Positions 22,012 to 30,349 of a stretch of DNA of 32,079 bases are shown here, one piece after another; the first letter of the stretch is position 1; every line of letters begins with the position of its first letter. The position numbers were made by a program, and so were the translations under genes. The stretch is from positions 1 through 32,079 of the forward strand of contig NZ_JAJAWH010000036.1 of the NCBI RefSeq assembly GCF_020531965.1. The letters are read 5' to 3'. Below the pieces are notes generated by a model. It was given only the letters and a program-made list of their open reading frames with translations. It made no database searches and was not told the DNA's origin. This stretch comes from Pseudorhizobium xiangyangii (GTDB lineage Bacteria; Pseudomonadota; Alphaproteobacteria; Rhizobiales; Rhizobiaceae).

Positions 22012-22041
22012 GGCCATTCCATCATTTTTACGGAGACGACC

Positions 22042-22827
22042 ATGCGATTGAACCTCATCGCTTCTCTTGTAGCCGCACTGGCTGTCGCAGTGCCTGCGGC
22101 TAACGCGGAGAGCCAGACGGGGAAACCCGCCTCAGGGCCGCAACCTGCTGCACCTGTACGGATGGCAACTCTCGTGGCAGCGGGGGAGGCGGCCGCACCT
22201 GGCGACATTGTCCACGTAAAGCGTCCATTCGGGCCTTGGTCACTGGTCTGCGACACGCGGCTGTCGACCAACAAGCGCGTTTGTTTCCTCGAGCAGATCA
22301 TCATTTCCAATGATGGCAAGGCCGCCGTGAACTGGCGTCTTATGACGACGGACGACGACCGCACGATGCTTGTCGCCCTGGTGCCCAACACAGTTGACAC
22401 CGACCATGGGCTGAAGCTCGAAACCAGGGCGCTTGATGCCAGCGACCATAGCGAGAAGACCATTCGCGAGTTCAATTGCAAGCAGAGCTGCATCGCCGTG
22501 GTGCCGTTCAACGGCGTACTTCAGTACGGGCTTCTGAAAGCAACCGCGATCAAATTCTCGTTCCAGTTAAAGGGGGCATCGCCGTCGAGCTACGTGCTGG
22601 ATGGCTCGATGCGTGGTTTTCAGGATGCGGTAAACGCCGCCGCCGCTGATCCGTTCGGAAAGCTGGCTCAACGAAACACCAAGCCGGAGCCCAAAAAAGC
22701 GGACGCGCAGCCTCGGAAACCCAAAGCAGCTCCCGAAAAAGTTGCTGCGCAGGTACCAAAGCCCAGGCCAGCCAAAGCCCCGAAGAAGCAGCAGTCGGTA
22801 GTCCCATCGCAGCCCGGTCTCTACTGA
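22042..22827 (+). CDS. IalB-family (invasion-associated locus B) periplasmic protein
   Basis: 261 residues with a signal peptide ending ANA-ES (about 23). The IalB domain spans about 55-200: FGPWSLVCDTR, RVCFLEQII, then FNCKQSCIAVVPFNGVL. Paired cysteines are typical. IalB proteins of Bartonella and Brucella are outer-membrane or periplasmic; their exact function is unclear. The C-terminal 50 residues form a Lys/Pro/Ala-rich tail (KPEPKKADAQPRKPKAAP), which could bind the wall. It lies between the adhesin and coupling-protein genes, so a cell-envelope role in mating is plausible. Confidence 0.82.
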   Translation: MRLNLIASLVAALAVAVPAANAESQTGKPASGPQPAAPVRMATLVAAGEAAAPGDIVHVKRPFGPWSLVCDTRLSTNKRVCFLEQIIISNDGKAAVNWRLMTTDDDRTMLVALVPNTVDTDHGLKLETRALDASDHSEKTIREFNCKQSCIAVVPFNGVLQYGLLKATAIKFSFQLKGASPSSYVLDGSMRGFQDAVNAAAADPFGKLAQRNTKPEPKKADAQPRKPKAAPEKVAAQVPKPRPAKAPKKQQSVVPSQPGLY

Positions 22828-22838
22828 GGATTACCCCA

Positions 22839-23249
22839 ATGCGCTCAATATCCGAGATCGATACGACCAAGCCGCTGACGATCAGCGGCTTGGAAACCTT
22901 TCATTGCCCTGACGCCGAACAACTGGCCCTCAAGCTGAAGATGCCAGAGCTGGCGAGCACAACGAGGACTGTCGAGGGCGAACTTGTCTTGTCTCCTCAC
23001 AACGGCCGAGTGCTTCTCGATTGGGTCTCACATAACTGCAGGAGCCTGTTCGAACAGGACTTGCAGTCCTACACACAAGACAATCACGGATTGTCTCTTC
23101 TATCTACCTCGATCGGGATCGCCACGCTCCTCGAAGTGTTTTCGGACGCCTCGGATTCCGAGCCATTTATTCAACTCGTGAGCCTTCTCACGAGACTGGA
23201 TGATGCCGGCACGGATCAAATCTGCATCGACGGATACTGCGCAGAATAA
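22839..23249 (+). CDS. Unknown protein between ialB-like and virD4 genes
   Basis: 136 residues, not recognised. There is no signal peptide or membrane helix. It is acidic, has the pieces TISGLETFHCPDAEQLALKL and VLLDWVSHNCRSLFEQDL, and ends in CIDGYCAE with two cysteines four residues apart. It starts 11 bp after the IalB-family gene and is likely cotranscribed. The 134 bp that follow (23250-23383) hold GC-rich repeats and a T-run near 23304, which might be a weak terminator, and then the virD4 start. Confidence 0.65.
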   Translation: MRSISEIDTTKPLTISGLETFHCPDAEQLALKLKMPELASTTRTVEGELVLSPHNGRVLLDWVSHNCRSLFEQDLQSYTQDNHGLSLLSTSIGIATLLEVFSDASDSEPFIQLVSLLTRLDDAGTDQICIDGYCAE

Positions 23250-23383
23250 GCCAGCTCTTGGGCCGGGAAAGCCGCGGCCAGTCACGGACAACTGTCGGCC
23301 AGGTTTTTTCCATAACCGCAATTCAAAAAAGAGGGGCGCGGCTCCTTCCGGGATAGACACCGGGGCATAGGCGCGCACACGGG

Positions 23384-25291
23384 ATGACACATCAAAGTAC
23401 GGGCACGAAATTCCTCATCCTGGCCGCTGTGATCGGCGTTTTAATGTTGATCTGCATCTTTGCCTCAAACTTTGCCCTGCTGATGCTCGGTAAACACGAC
23501 GGTTCGATGCACTGGTTCACGGTAATCGAGCTTTTCAACGCAACCGACCGGAGCAGCCAGAGCTGGGCAATGATGAGCACCATAACTGGGTTGATCATCG
23601 TCTTCTTTACCGTTGGCAGCATTTTCAAGAAGCGGTCCCAGAGCCTGCATGGCGAAGCCCGCTGGGCAACCGACAAGGAAATTAAGCAGGGTGGTTTCCT
23701 TGCACAGAAGGGTATCATCGTTGGCCGCCACAAAGGAAAGTACCTTGTATTTGGCGGTTCTGAGCATGTGATGGTCTATGCGCCGACGCGCGGGGGCAAG
23801 GGGGTCGGGATCGTCGTTCCTAACTGCCTCCATTGGAGCGGATCGGCGGTCGTTCTCGACCTCAAGAAAGAGAACTGGAAATTCACTGCGGGCTACAGGA
23901 AGAGCCTGGGGCACCAGGTCTTCATGTTCGATCCGCTAGAAACTGAGGGACTTACGGTCCGATATAACCCGCTCGCCTACGTAGACCGGTCGAATCCGAT
24001 CGATCTCTACGATGATTTGCAGCGGATCGGTGCAATGCTGTTGCCTGTACAACAGCACGGTGATGCATTCTGGACACGGGCAGCCAGGACAGGGTTTCTG
24101 GCGATTGCAGGCTACATCGCCGAAACGCCGGAACTGCCTTTCACGATCGGCGAGGTCTACCGGCAATTGTCAATCTCAGCCGACCTCAAGACATATTTTC
24201 TGGAGGTGATTGAGCAGCGCGAGGAAGCTGGCCAACCGCTGTCTCAGCAATGTGTTACGGCGATGAATGACTTTCTGGCCGCCTCAGACAATACGTTCCA
24301 ATCGGTGCGCAAGACGATTTCCGCCCAGCTTGAGCTCTGGAATAACGCGCGTATAGACCAGGCGACTTCGGGGAATGACTTTGACCTGCGTGAATTCAGA
24401 CGCCGACGCCAAACACTTTATATTGGTGCGTCGCCGGACAACCTTGCGCGGATGGCACCTCTCTATAATTTGCTGTTTCAGCAAGTGGTCGACCTCAACA
24501 CCCGCACACTTCCTGAGGATGATGAATCCTTAAAACACCAGATCATGCTTATGCTCGATGAGTTCCCAGCAATCGGGAATGTCGAGGTGATCCAGAAGGG
24601 CGTATCCTATGTTGCCGGTTACGGCATCCGCCTCGTAACCATCTTGCAATCACCCAGCCAGCTCTATGGCGTCTATGGTGAGCATGAAGCCCGAAACTAC
24701 ATGACCAACCATGCCGTAGAGGTCGTCTTTACACCTAAGGAGCTGGCAGTTTCGAAGGAGCTTTCTGAGCGCTTCGGGACAAACACCGTAAAATCGCGGT
24801 CGGTTTCGAAAGGCATCGGTTTCAAGGCCACGAGCACCAACAAGAGCCAGTCGGAATCCGATCAGGCTCGACCATTGATGCTGCCGCAAGAACTCGTCCT
24901 GACGCCATTTGAGCAGGAATACATCATCAAGGGCGGCATGCGGCCGATCTCCTGCGAAAAGATCCAGTACTGGAAAGAACCGGCATTCACTGTTCGTCTG
25001 CTCAAGGCACCAGATGTCGTGCCAATAGAGATGGGAGCGGACGGTGAGCCGGCCCGAGCAGCCCGCCTCGCTACCCGCAACAGCATCAAAAAGGCGATCG
25101 CCGAAGGAAAGGGCCGCAAGGCGACCGTTTCCGACTTGGAGGCCGTGCAGTCCGGCCAAGCACATATCGTCGCCGAAGAAGACTTCCTTACCCTGGAAGA
25201 CGTGGAGATTGCCCGCGCGAATTCACCTGATCCTGAGCACGCAACATTGATTGCGAGCCTTATCGCCGACCTGTCAAACCTGTCAAACTAA
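23384..25291 (+). CDS. virD4: VirD4/TraG coupling protein
   Basis: 635-residue type IV coupling protein. Two N-terminal membrane helices (about 9-33 and 63-82) precede the cytoplasmic ATPase domain. Walker A lies in APTRGGKGVG (133-142), and Walker B is LMLDEFPAIG with Asp392-Glu393. The LQSPSQL and VEVVFTPKE segments are typical. It brings the relaxase-DNA complex to the VirB channel. The C-terminal 60 residues are acidic and may bind substrates. It is followed by the LPD7-domain gene 16 bp on. Confidence 0.95.
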   Translation: MTHQSTGTKFLILAAVIGVLMLICIFASNFALLMLGKHDGSMHWFTVIELFNATDRSSQSWAMMSTITGLIIVFFTVGSIFKKRSQSLHGEARWATDKEIKQGGFLAQKGIIVGRHKGKYLVFGGSEHVMVYAPTRGGKGVGIVVPNCLHWSGSAVVLDLKKENWKFTAGYRKSLGHQVFMFDPLETEGLTVRYNPLAYVDRSNPIDLYDDLQRIGAMLLPVQQHGDAFWTRAARTGFLAIAGYIAETPELPFTIGEVYRQLSISADLKTYFLEVIEQREEAGQPLSQQCVTAMNDFLAASDNTFQSVRKTISAQLELWNNARIDQATSGNDFDLREFRRRRQTLYIGASPDNLARMAPLYNLLFQQVVDLNTRTLPEDDESLKHQIMLMLDEFPAIGNVEVIQKGVSYVAGYGIRLVTILQSPSQLYGVYGEHEARNYMTNHAVEVVFTPKELAVSKELSERFGTNTVKSRSVSKGIGFKATSTNKSQSESDQARPLMLPQELVLTPFEQEYIIKGGMRPISCEKIQYWKEPAFTVRLLKAPDVVPIEMGADGEPARAARLATRNSIKKAIAEGKGRKATVSDLEAVQSGQAHIVAEEDFLTLEDVEIARANSPDPEHATLIASLIADLSNLSN

Positions 25292-25307
25292 AGGAAGGAA
25301 CTCCTCA

Positions 25308-26276
25308 ATGGACACTACCAGGAAAGAACCGCGGTTCACCGAATACGAGCTCGGGAAAAAAGAAGCTGAGCTCCAGGTCGATGACCAGGCAGAGCGAGAA
25401 GCAGCCGAAGAAAGGCGGCAAGGTCAACGACTTCAGCCAACAGAAGATCAGGAATTCGGCCTTGAGATTGAGCCGACACCTCGTGAAAAACAGCGTGATC
25501 CGATGGATCACGACACGGCCGCACCAGCACCAGCAGCAGCACCAGCACTTGCTACTGGTGAGCGCGAGGAGGCTGCGGAAAAGCCAGCGACGGGCGAGCG
25601 AACAGAAAGCAGCCAGCCAGAGCCTGAGCCTGAGACGGAGCGCGAGCCGGAGGATCCATTTCCTGCCGCGCTGCGCGAGACCGCATACCTCAAAGAAGAG
25701 CCGTGGCGGACCATCGTATACACCGACGGAAAAGGCGAACGCGAAATCTTTCGATCTGAGGGCGATCGGCTTCGCACGAAGGAGGCTACAGCCGAGAACA
25801 TAGCCAAAATGCTCGATACCGCGCAGCATCGTGGATGGCAGTCAATCACTGTGAGGGGCAAACCTGAGTTCAAACGTGAGGCTTGGCTGGAAGCCTCGGC
25901 TAGAGGCCTCAATGTGACAGGCTACAAGCCAACGGAGCTCGATCAGGAAGAACTGAAGCGGCGCGAGGAAAAGCATCTGGGCAACGAGATACAGGCCATT
26001 CAGACCGCTCCAGCCGCTGCAAAGGAAAAAGACGCCAATCGAGAAGTTATGGAAGCTCACCTGACAAACAAGATTGCAGAACGCTTCCCGAACAATCCGG
26101 AATTGGTGGAGCAGAACAAAGCCGTGATGAAGCAAATGCTTGATGACTTGGAGGAGCGCACCGGCCGGCTTCCCAACCTTACTGTCGTCGACGCCAAAGA
26201 CCTCAAACAAGGTGTTCCCACGAAAGATGCGACAAAGGGCCGGGAGCAAAACCGCGACAAGGATATGAGCCGATAG
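25308..26276 (+). CDS. LPD7-domain protein linked to the coupling protein
   Basis: 322-residue, very polar cytoplasmic protein. Residues 1-120 are a charged, Glu/Pro/Ala-rich low-complexity region. Residues about 133-208 (EPWRTIVYTDGKGEREIF, then GWQSITVRGKPEFKREAWL and GLNVTGYKPTELDQEEL) match the large polyvalent-protein-associated domain 7 pattern, which is usually found fused to conjugative relaxases in alphaproteobacteria. The remainder is helical. Here it is a stand-alone gene after virD4. It may bind the relaxase or single-stranded DNA. The ATG at 25308 follows AAGGAAGG; the longer frame from 25251 overlaps virD4 and is not needed. Confidence 0.72.
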   Translation: MDTTRKEPRFTEYELGKKEAELQVDDQAEREAAEERRQGQRLQPTEDQEFGLEIEPTPREKQRDPMDHDTAAPAPAAAPALATGEREEAAEKPATGERTESSQPEPEPETEREPEDPFPAALRETAYLKEEPWRTIVYTDGKGEREIFRSEGDRLRTKEATAENIAKMLDTAQHRGWQSITVRGKPEFKREAWLEASARGLNVTGYKPTELDQEELKRREEKHLGNEIQAIQTAPAAAKEKDANREVMEAHLTNKIAERFPNNPELVEQNKAVMKQMLDDLEERTGRLPNLTVVDAKDLKQGVPTKDATKGREQNRDKDMSR

Positions 26277-26284
26277 CGGGACGA

Positions 26285-26314
26285 GTAGAGCGGCCAGCCT
26301 GCTGGCCGCTCTAC
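26285..26314 (+). terminator. Long-stem hairpin after the LPD7 gene
   Basis: GTAGAGCGGCCAGC (26285-26298) and GCTGGCCGCTCTAC (26301-26314) form a 13-14-bp stem, 8 bp past the stop codon. It is a strong candidate end point of the virD4 transcript, though the following U tract is poor. Confidence 0.6.
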
Positions 26315-26339
26315 GTTGTGAAACCCAGAAAGCCAACAA

Positions 26340-26705
26340 GTGAACACTCACATTATCGTCAGCATCCTCTTGTGCACACTGTCGTGCGAACCTACCGAAA
26401 TTCGGATCTGGGACGGCGACACGTTTCGGATTGGAGCACACAAAGGCGAAGCAATCCGGATACTCAACATCGACGCGCCCGAGATTAAGGGAAAATGTGC
26501 GTTCGAGACCGATCTTGCGCAACGATCGAAGGCCCGGCTCGCATCTCTCTTAAAGACCGGCAAAATCGGGATTCGGCGCCGCGATACAGATCGGTACGGC
26601 CGAACTCTCGCCTCAGTCGAGATAAACGGCCGCGACGCCGGCGACATCCTCGTTAGCGAAGGTCTCGCGCGGACCTGGAGCGGCCGACGAGAGCCTTGGT
26701 GCTAA
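26340..26705 (+). CDS. Thermonuclease-like (SNase) secreted nuclease
   Basis: 121-residue staphylococcal-nuclease-like protein. Catalytic positions are conserved: Arg40 and Glu48 in RILNIDAPE and Arg88 in DRYGR, with calcium-binding candidates Asp25/Asp27 in WDGDTF and Asp45. A short hydrophobic N-terminus (HIIVSILLCTLSC) suggests export or lipidation. The start is GTG at 26340. Small SNases are frequent on conjugative elements, where they may degrade wall-associated nucleic acid or act in transfer; no role is proven. It is convergent with the relaxase gene, with one base between the stop codons. Confidence 0.88.
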   Translation: MNTHIIVSILLCTLSCEPTEIRIWDGDTFRIGAHKGEAIRILNIDAPEIKGKCAFETDLAQRSKARLASLLKTGKIGIRRRDTDRYGRTLASVEINGRDAGDILVSEGLARTWSGRREPWC

Positions 26706-26706
26706 T

Positions 26707-27780
26707 CTAACGTTCCGCATCACTCTGTTTTTCAGCGCCACGGTTCTGGGTCGCAGCAAGCGGTCTTTCAACTTCTTGGATGGCCCGCAACTGGGATTTG
26801 GCAACGTTGAGAACGACACGCTGATGACGGGTAAGGGCACGAGGCATCGCCTTCTCGAAAGCCGACAGCCGGTCGCCAAGATGACGATCCTGAGGATCGG
26901 CGGACTGCCTTAGCTCCTCAGCTGCAGCTTGGTACGTGGCACCGATTGCAGCACGTCGAACCGCCATAGCCTGATCCCACTGTCGCTCCGGCTTCGCCTT
27001 GTTCCAGAGGGACTGCCGGACGGCCGTCACCTCGTCTCGGCGGTTCTGCGGCATGATCCCCTTTCGGAGCGAATGGTAATCCGCACTGCGCGGCGTCTTC
27101 TCAAACTGGCCGCGCGCATGACGAGGAGAGGCATCCGCCTCGATGCCACGGCCACGCAGCTTCTCAGCAAACTGTTCCCGCCAGCGGTCCAGGTTGACGC
27201 GGCCGATCTCAAGCGATTTGCCTTCATCATCCCGGGTTAGCACTACCAGGTGCGCATGCGGGTGATCCGTATCGTCGTGGAACGCCAGGGCGTAGTCATG
27301 GCGAGGGTCGAACTCCTCTTTCACGAAATCACGCACCGCAGCCTTGAACTGCGTCCGGTCTGTCTTCGGCGGCATGGAAAGGACCATGTGCGTAGAAATG
27401 GACGCGCGCGCGCTCAAACCGTTTCGGTCATAGTCCTTCGCATGCATGACCCAATCGTCTTGCAAGGCTGCCAGCTCTTCGGAATCCCTAACTGGGCCAT
27501 CTCGCGTCTCAAGCTCCAGGTCGCCATCGCGACCGATGTAGTTCAGCGTGTTTGCGAGACTGGAGGCGTTGTAGGTTCGGCTGGTGATCTTTACGAACGC
27601 TTGCGGCGCGTTCGAGATGATCCGGCTGAGCTGGCTCTTGTCTGACTGTGAAAGCCGCCCCGACCTGCCCCTGCCAGAGAGTGGCCCTGAGCTGACTGCG
27701 GCACGCCCGACGCTACGGCGGCCGAAGATCCACTTGCATCCGAAATTGTCGTAGATATTTCCGTACAGCGGGTTAGCCAT
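26707..27780 (-). CDS. Relaxase, VirD2-like (MOBP type)
   Basis: 357-residue conjugative relaxase that nicks oriT and pilots the strand. Tyr81 in LNYIGRDG is the likely catalytic tyrosine, as in the VirD2 LRYLSRKG segment. His131 in STHMVLS and the histidine triad DHPHAH (173-177) form the metal site. The C-terminal 150 residues are basic and helical. The ATG at 27780 overlaps the 3' end of mobC by 8 bp; the longer frame would extend further into mobC. The relaxase is shorter than VirD2 and has a basic 50-residue N-terminal extension before the domain. Confidence 0.9.
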   Translation of the reverse strand: MANPLYGNIYDNFGCKWIFGRRSVGRAAVSSGPLSGRGRSGRLSQSDKSQLSRIISNAPQAFVKITSRTYNASSLANTLNYIGRDGDLELETRDGPVRDSEELAALQDDWVMHAKDYDRNGLSARASISTHMVLSMPPKTDRTQFKAAVRDFVKEEFDPRHDYALAFHDDTDHPHAHLVVLTRDDEGKSLEIGRVNLDRWREQFAEKLRGRGIEADASPRHARGQFEKTPRSADYHSLRKGIMPQNRRDEVTAVRQSLWNKAKPERQWDQAMAVRRAAIGATYQAAAEELRQSADPQDRHLGDRLSAFEKAMPRALTRHQRVVLNVAKSQLRAIQEVERPLAATQNRGAEKQSDAER

Positions 27781-28354
27781 CTCGCGAACCCCGCCAGTAG
27801 CGCCGCCTCGATGCCAGAACGGCATCCAGCGTACGGCGCATCGCCGTCAAGGCCTGCGACAGTTCCTCCAGAACCGGAAGAGGATTATCCGTTAGCGGCT
27901 TGCCATTGACTGCTGCTCGCTTGGCGGCCTTGGTCAGTTGGTTGTGGTTACTGCCGATCTTGCGCACGACGCGGGCGGTCTGGTTGAGTACCGGAAGATC
28001 AGCCGGAGCCGGCTCGAAAGCGTCACCGTTCAGACGCGCATCCACGACAGCCCGTATCCATGGGCCGGGCTTCATGCCGATGGCCGCCGCTTCCTTTTCG
28101 ATCCTCGCGATCTGGTCCGGGTAAAAACGAACCTGCATCACCTCGGCCTTGACCGGTGAGCCCGGTGCGTCTGCAGTCTGGTTTCGGCGAGCGTTGGCAA
28201 GGTTCGAACCGATGACCTGCTGAACGGCACGCCGCAGGAAAACAGTACGATCGCCCCGGTTCGGGAAGCGGGCCTGGAAGCGGGCTGCGGTTTCAGGGTC
28301 GAGCTCAAACAGCATTCTTGAGCGGGCGCTGGGCTTAGTATTTGCGTCTTTCAA
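27773..28354 (-). CDS. MobC-like relaxosome accessory protein
   Basis: 193 residues, directly upstream of and overlapping the relaxase gene. The basic N-terminal half includes VMQVRFYPDQIARIEKEAA, resembling a ribbon-helix-helix DNA-binding region. The segment VLNQTARVVRKIGSNHNQLTKA is the characteristic MobC-type motif (GxNxNQ). MobC proteins help open oriT and recruit the relaxase. The inverted repeat at 28390-28460, just upstream, is the likely binding site and may make the operon self-regulating. Confidence 0.82.
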   Translation of the reverse strand: MKDANTKPSARSRMLFELDPETAARFQARFPNRGDRTVFLRRAVQQVIGSNLANARRNQTADAPGSPVKAEVMQVRFYPDQIARIEKEAAAIGMKPGPWIRAVVDARLNGDAFEPAPADLPVLNQTARVVRKIGSNHNQLTKAAKRAAVNGKPLTDNPLPVLEELSQALTAMRRTLDAVLASRRRYWRGSRDG

Positions 28355-28389
28355 TGTCGGTCTCGGGTCGAAAAAACAGGCCGAAGGCC

Positions 28390-28460
28390 AAGAGTAGTGG
28401 GGGAGGTAATATAGCCAGTGTACTACACTGTGCGATCCGGCCTACCTCCCCACTACTCTT
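28390..28460. other. oriT-like inverted repeat
   Basis: An 18-bp arm at 28443-28460 pairs with 28390-28408, differing by one extra G. Between the arms is a 15-bp perfect odd palindrome, CAGTGTACTACACTG (28416-28430). A GATCCGG stretch at 28434-28440 lies next to the right arm and loosely resembles the ATCCTG core of IncP/VirD2-type nic sites. It is placed immediately upstream of mobC and the relaxase gene, as origins of transfer usually are. A KorB/IncC centromere or a mobC operator are alternatives. Confidence 0.55.
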
Positions 28461-28482
28461 AAAACGTCTTTTAAGAAAACAA

Positions 28483-28508
28483 AAGCCCCGATCACCAGAC
28501 CGGGGCTT
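28483..28508 (-). terminator. Intrinsic terminator of the korB-like gene
   Basis: On the minus strand AAGCCCCG pairs with CGGGGCTT across a 10-nt loop (28483-28508) and is followed by TTGTTTTCTT. It ends the incC-korB transcript before the mobC promoter. Confidence 0.82.
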
Positions 28509-28538
28509 ACCGCTTGGAAACATTGATGCAGATGCTGC

Positions 28539-29501
28539 TTACACAGAGTCGATTTGGATAAGCCGAAGCTCATCGAGCCGCACCAAAATCTCACCACCTT
28601 CAACAAGGGCGATATGGCATCGACCTTCCTCAGCCGGGCTGGCTAACAGGTAGCCGCGCCGGCCGGAGCAATCTTCAACGACAACAGGTAGGCGCTTTGA
28701 ACGAGGGGCGGCCGGTCCGGTGTCAACCTTCACCCTTGCGTGTGGTATTGACGTTGGCGCAATGGGCTCTGGAAGGGAAGGCGCGGGCGGCGATCTCGGC
28801 TCCCTGGTCTCGAACTCGAAATCGGTGTAGGGAGCCGGCCCCTCGTCCGAGCTCAAGGGGACAGACGGGTGTACTGGTGGCAAGGCTGAAAGCGTCTTTC
28901 GAAACGCAAACGCTTGTTGCTGGGTGATGTCTTCGTTGGCCTCAAGAAACCAGCGGGTTCGCTCGGGGTCCTCTTTGAATGCCCGGAACAGTTCAGCGGC
29001 CGTATTGATGCCAGACTTGTCAGCAATCGCCTTCAGCTCGTCGGGGAACTCGCCATATTGGCTATAAGTGGATACCCATCCGCGCGACTTGCCTAACGTC
29101 CGTGCGATGTCTGCCTGCTTCTCTCCCGCCGCCAGTCGATCAGCAATCCATACCGCGATTTCGCCTGGGCGTAGATCGTCGCGCTGAATGTTGGCTATCA
29201 TCTGGTCATAGCCACTGCGGATAATTCGCATCGTGACCGGGATATCTTTCATCCCGGCGAGCTGGCTCGCTCGGAAGCGCCGTGCACCATCGATAATCCG
29301 GTGCAGCCCATCATGGTCCGGGGGCTGGACCAGGATCGGCAGCAGAACGCCCCTCTCCCTGATCGAGCTTGCAAGCTCTGTAAGAGCCTCATGGTCAAAC
29401 TCCGTACGCGGCTGGTCGGGATCTTCTATGATCCGCGAAAGCATGAGGCGCGGGGCCTCGATCATCCCAAGCGGCTGTTCGAGTTCGTCGAGAATGCTCA
29501 T
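28539..29501 (-). CDS. KorB-like ParB-family regulator/partition protein
   Basis: 320 residues. The N-terminal ParB-type domain has IIEDPDQPRTEF, a IIDGARRFRASQLAG box and NIQRDDLRPGEIA. A helix-turn-helix lies near 128-150 (ADIARTLGKSRGWVSTY). A Pro-rich linker (about 215-260) is followed by a C-terminal SH3-like segment (LPVVVEDCSGRRGYLL to LRLIQI), the arrangement of KorB of IncP-type plasmids. KorB proteins repress transfer and replication promoters and take part in partition. It overlaps the IncC-like gene by 4 bp (ATGA). A standard KorB operator (TTTAGC-type palindrome) was not found. Confidence 0.82.
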   Translation of the reverse strand: MSILDELEQPLGMIEAPRLMLSRIIEDPDQPRTEFDHEALTELASSIRERGVLLPILVQPPDHDGLHRIIDGARRFRASQLAGMKDIPVTMRIIRSGYDQMIANIQRDDLRPGEIAVWIADRLAAGEKQADIARTLGKSRGWVSTYSQYGEFPDELKAIADKSGINTAAELFRAFKEDPERTRWFLEANEDITQQQAFAFRKTLSALPPVHPSVPLSSDEGPAPYTDFEFETREPRSPPAPSLPEPIAPTSIPHARVKVDTGPAAPRSKRLPVVVEDCSGRRGYLLASPAEEGRCHIALVEGGEILVRLDELRLIQIDSV

Positions 29502-30301
29502 ACCAACGCCACCACCGGTTCAGTTTCCGGGAAAACGCGGCGATCGAGGTACGCGAGCACTTTGACCATATCAGCTATATGGCTCTGGGCGGCCGGCTTC
29601 CTGTCCTCCCAGATCGGCCGCGGGCCGCTGGCATCATCGCCCCGAATCGGCTCCATCGCTTCTCGGTAGGCATTGCCGTCACGCAGAATGGCCGGAAAGA
29701 GGTTGCCCGCCCCAAAGGTATCAACCAGTACACAGAGGTTCTGGACGTCCGCTGGCTTGGTCGCTGCAAACCGGTTTGGCAGTACGCCGAGAAACACGAG
29801 ATCCGGATTATGCTGTTGCTGGAGCTTTTGCACCACCTGAAGCAGGGAATGAACGCCTTCACGCGCGAAGCTGCTCATGTCGCTCGGGGAAATCGCGTGT
29901 GTGGCAGCCGCTAGCGCTGCCACCACCAGATAATTGAGTTCGGCGTTCGTATCGACAATGCAGATGTCGAAGTTCGCCGCAAGCGCCCGCATCTGTTTGA
30001 CGAACAGGCCAACAATCGCCATGCCGCTCTTGCCAGCAGCAGCCAATGCCTTGTCGGAACCGATCAAGGTCACTTGTCCTGGCGTGCCGTCTGGCAACGC
30101 CTCAGGTTGTTCCTGTTGGAAGAGAGTTCCAGCCGTAATCGCGCAGCTATGGCGAGACAGCGTGGACGAAAGATTGCCCTGCATGTCGAGGTCCAACGCG
30201 AGCACCCGCAGCCCCTTCCCCGCATAGTGCCACGCAAGATGCGCCGCCAGCATGGTCTTACCCACGCCGCCCTTATGCGTCGTCACGACAATGATTTTCA
30301 T
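29498..30301 (-). CDS. IncC-like ParA-family ATPase
   Basis: 267 residues with the deviant Walker A KGGVGKT (10-16), switch I VLALDLDMQGN and the strand FDICIVDTNAE. It pairs with the KorB-like protein encoded downstream, with which it overlaps. In IncP-type plasmids the IncC/KorB pair gives partition and helps repression at a distance. The ATG at 30301 follows an AAGGAGTTGTTGA stretch. It is distinct in sequence from the ParA at 3316-3990, so the plasmid has two ParA-type systems. Confidence 0.88.
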   Translation of the reverse strand: MKIIVVTTHKGGVGKTMLAAHLAWHYAGKGLRVLALDLDMQGNLSSTLSRHSCAITAGTLFQQEQPEALPDGTPGQVTLIGSDKALAAAGKSGMAIVGLFVKQMRALAANFDICIVDTNAELNYLVVAALAAATHAISPSDMSSFAREGVHSLLQVVQKLQQQHNPDLVFLGVLPNRFAATKPADVQNLCVLVDTFGAGNLFPAILRDGNAYREAMEPIRGDDASGPRPIWEDRKPAAQSHIADMVKVLAYLDRRVFPETEPVVALV

Positions 30302-30349
30302 TCAACAACTCCTTCAAACTCTTTACCGGAGCACTATAGTCTGGCATAT

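Noticed and set aside
25501-25560. CAG/CAC-rich short repeats
   Set aside because: They encode the Ala/Pro low-complexity part of the LPD7 protein in frame and are not a CRISPR or other array.
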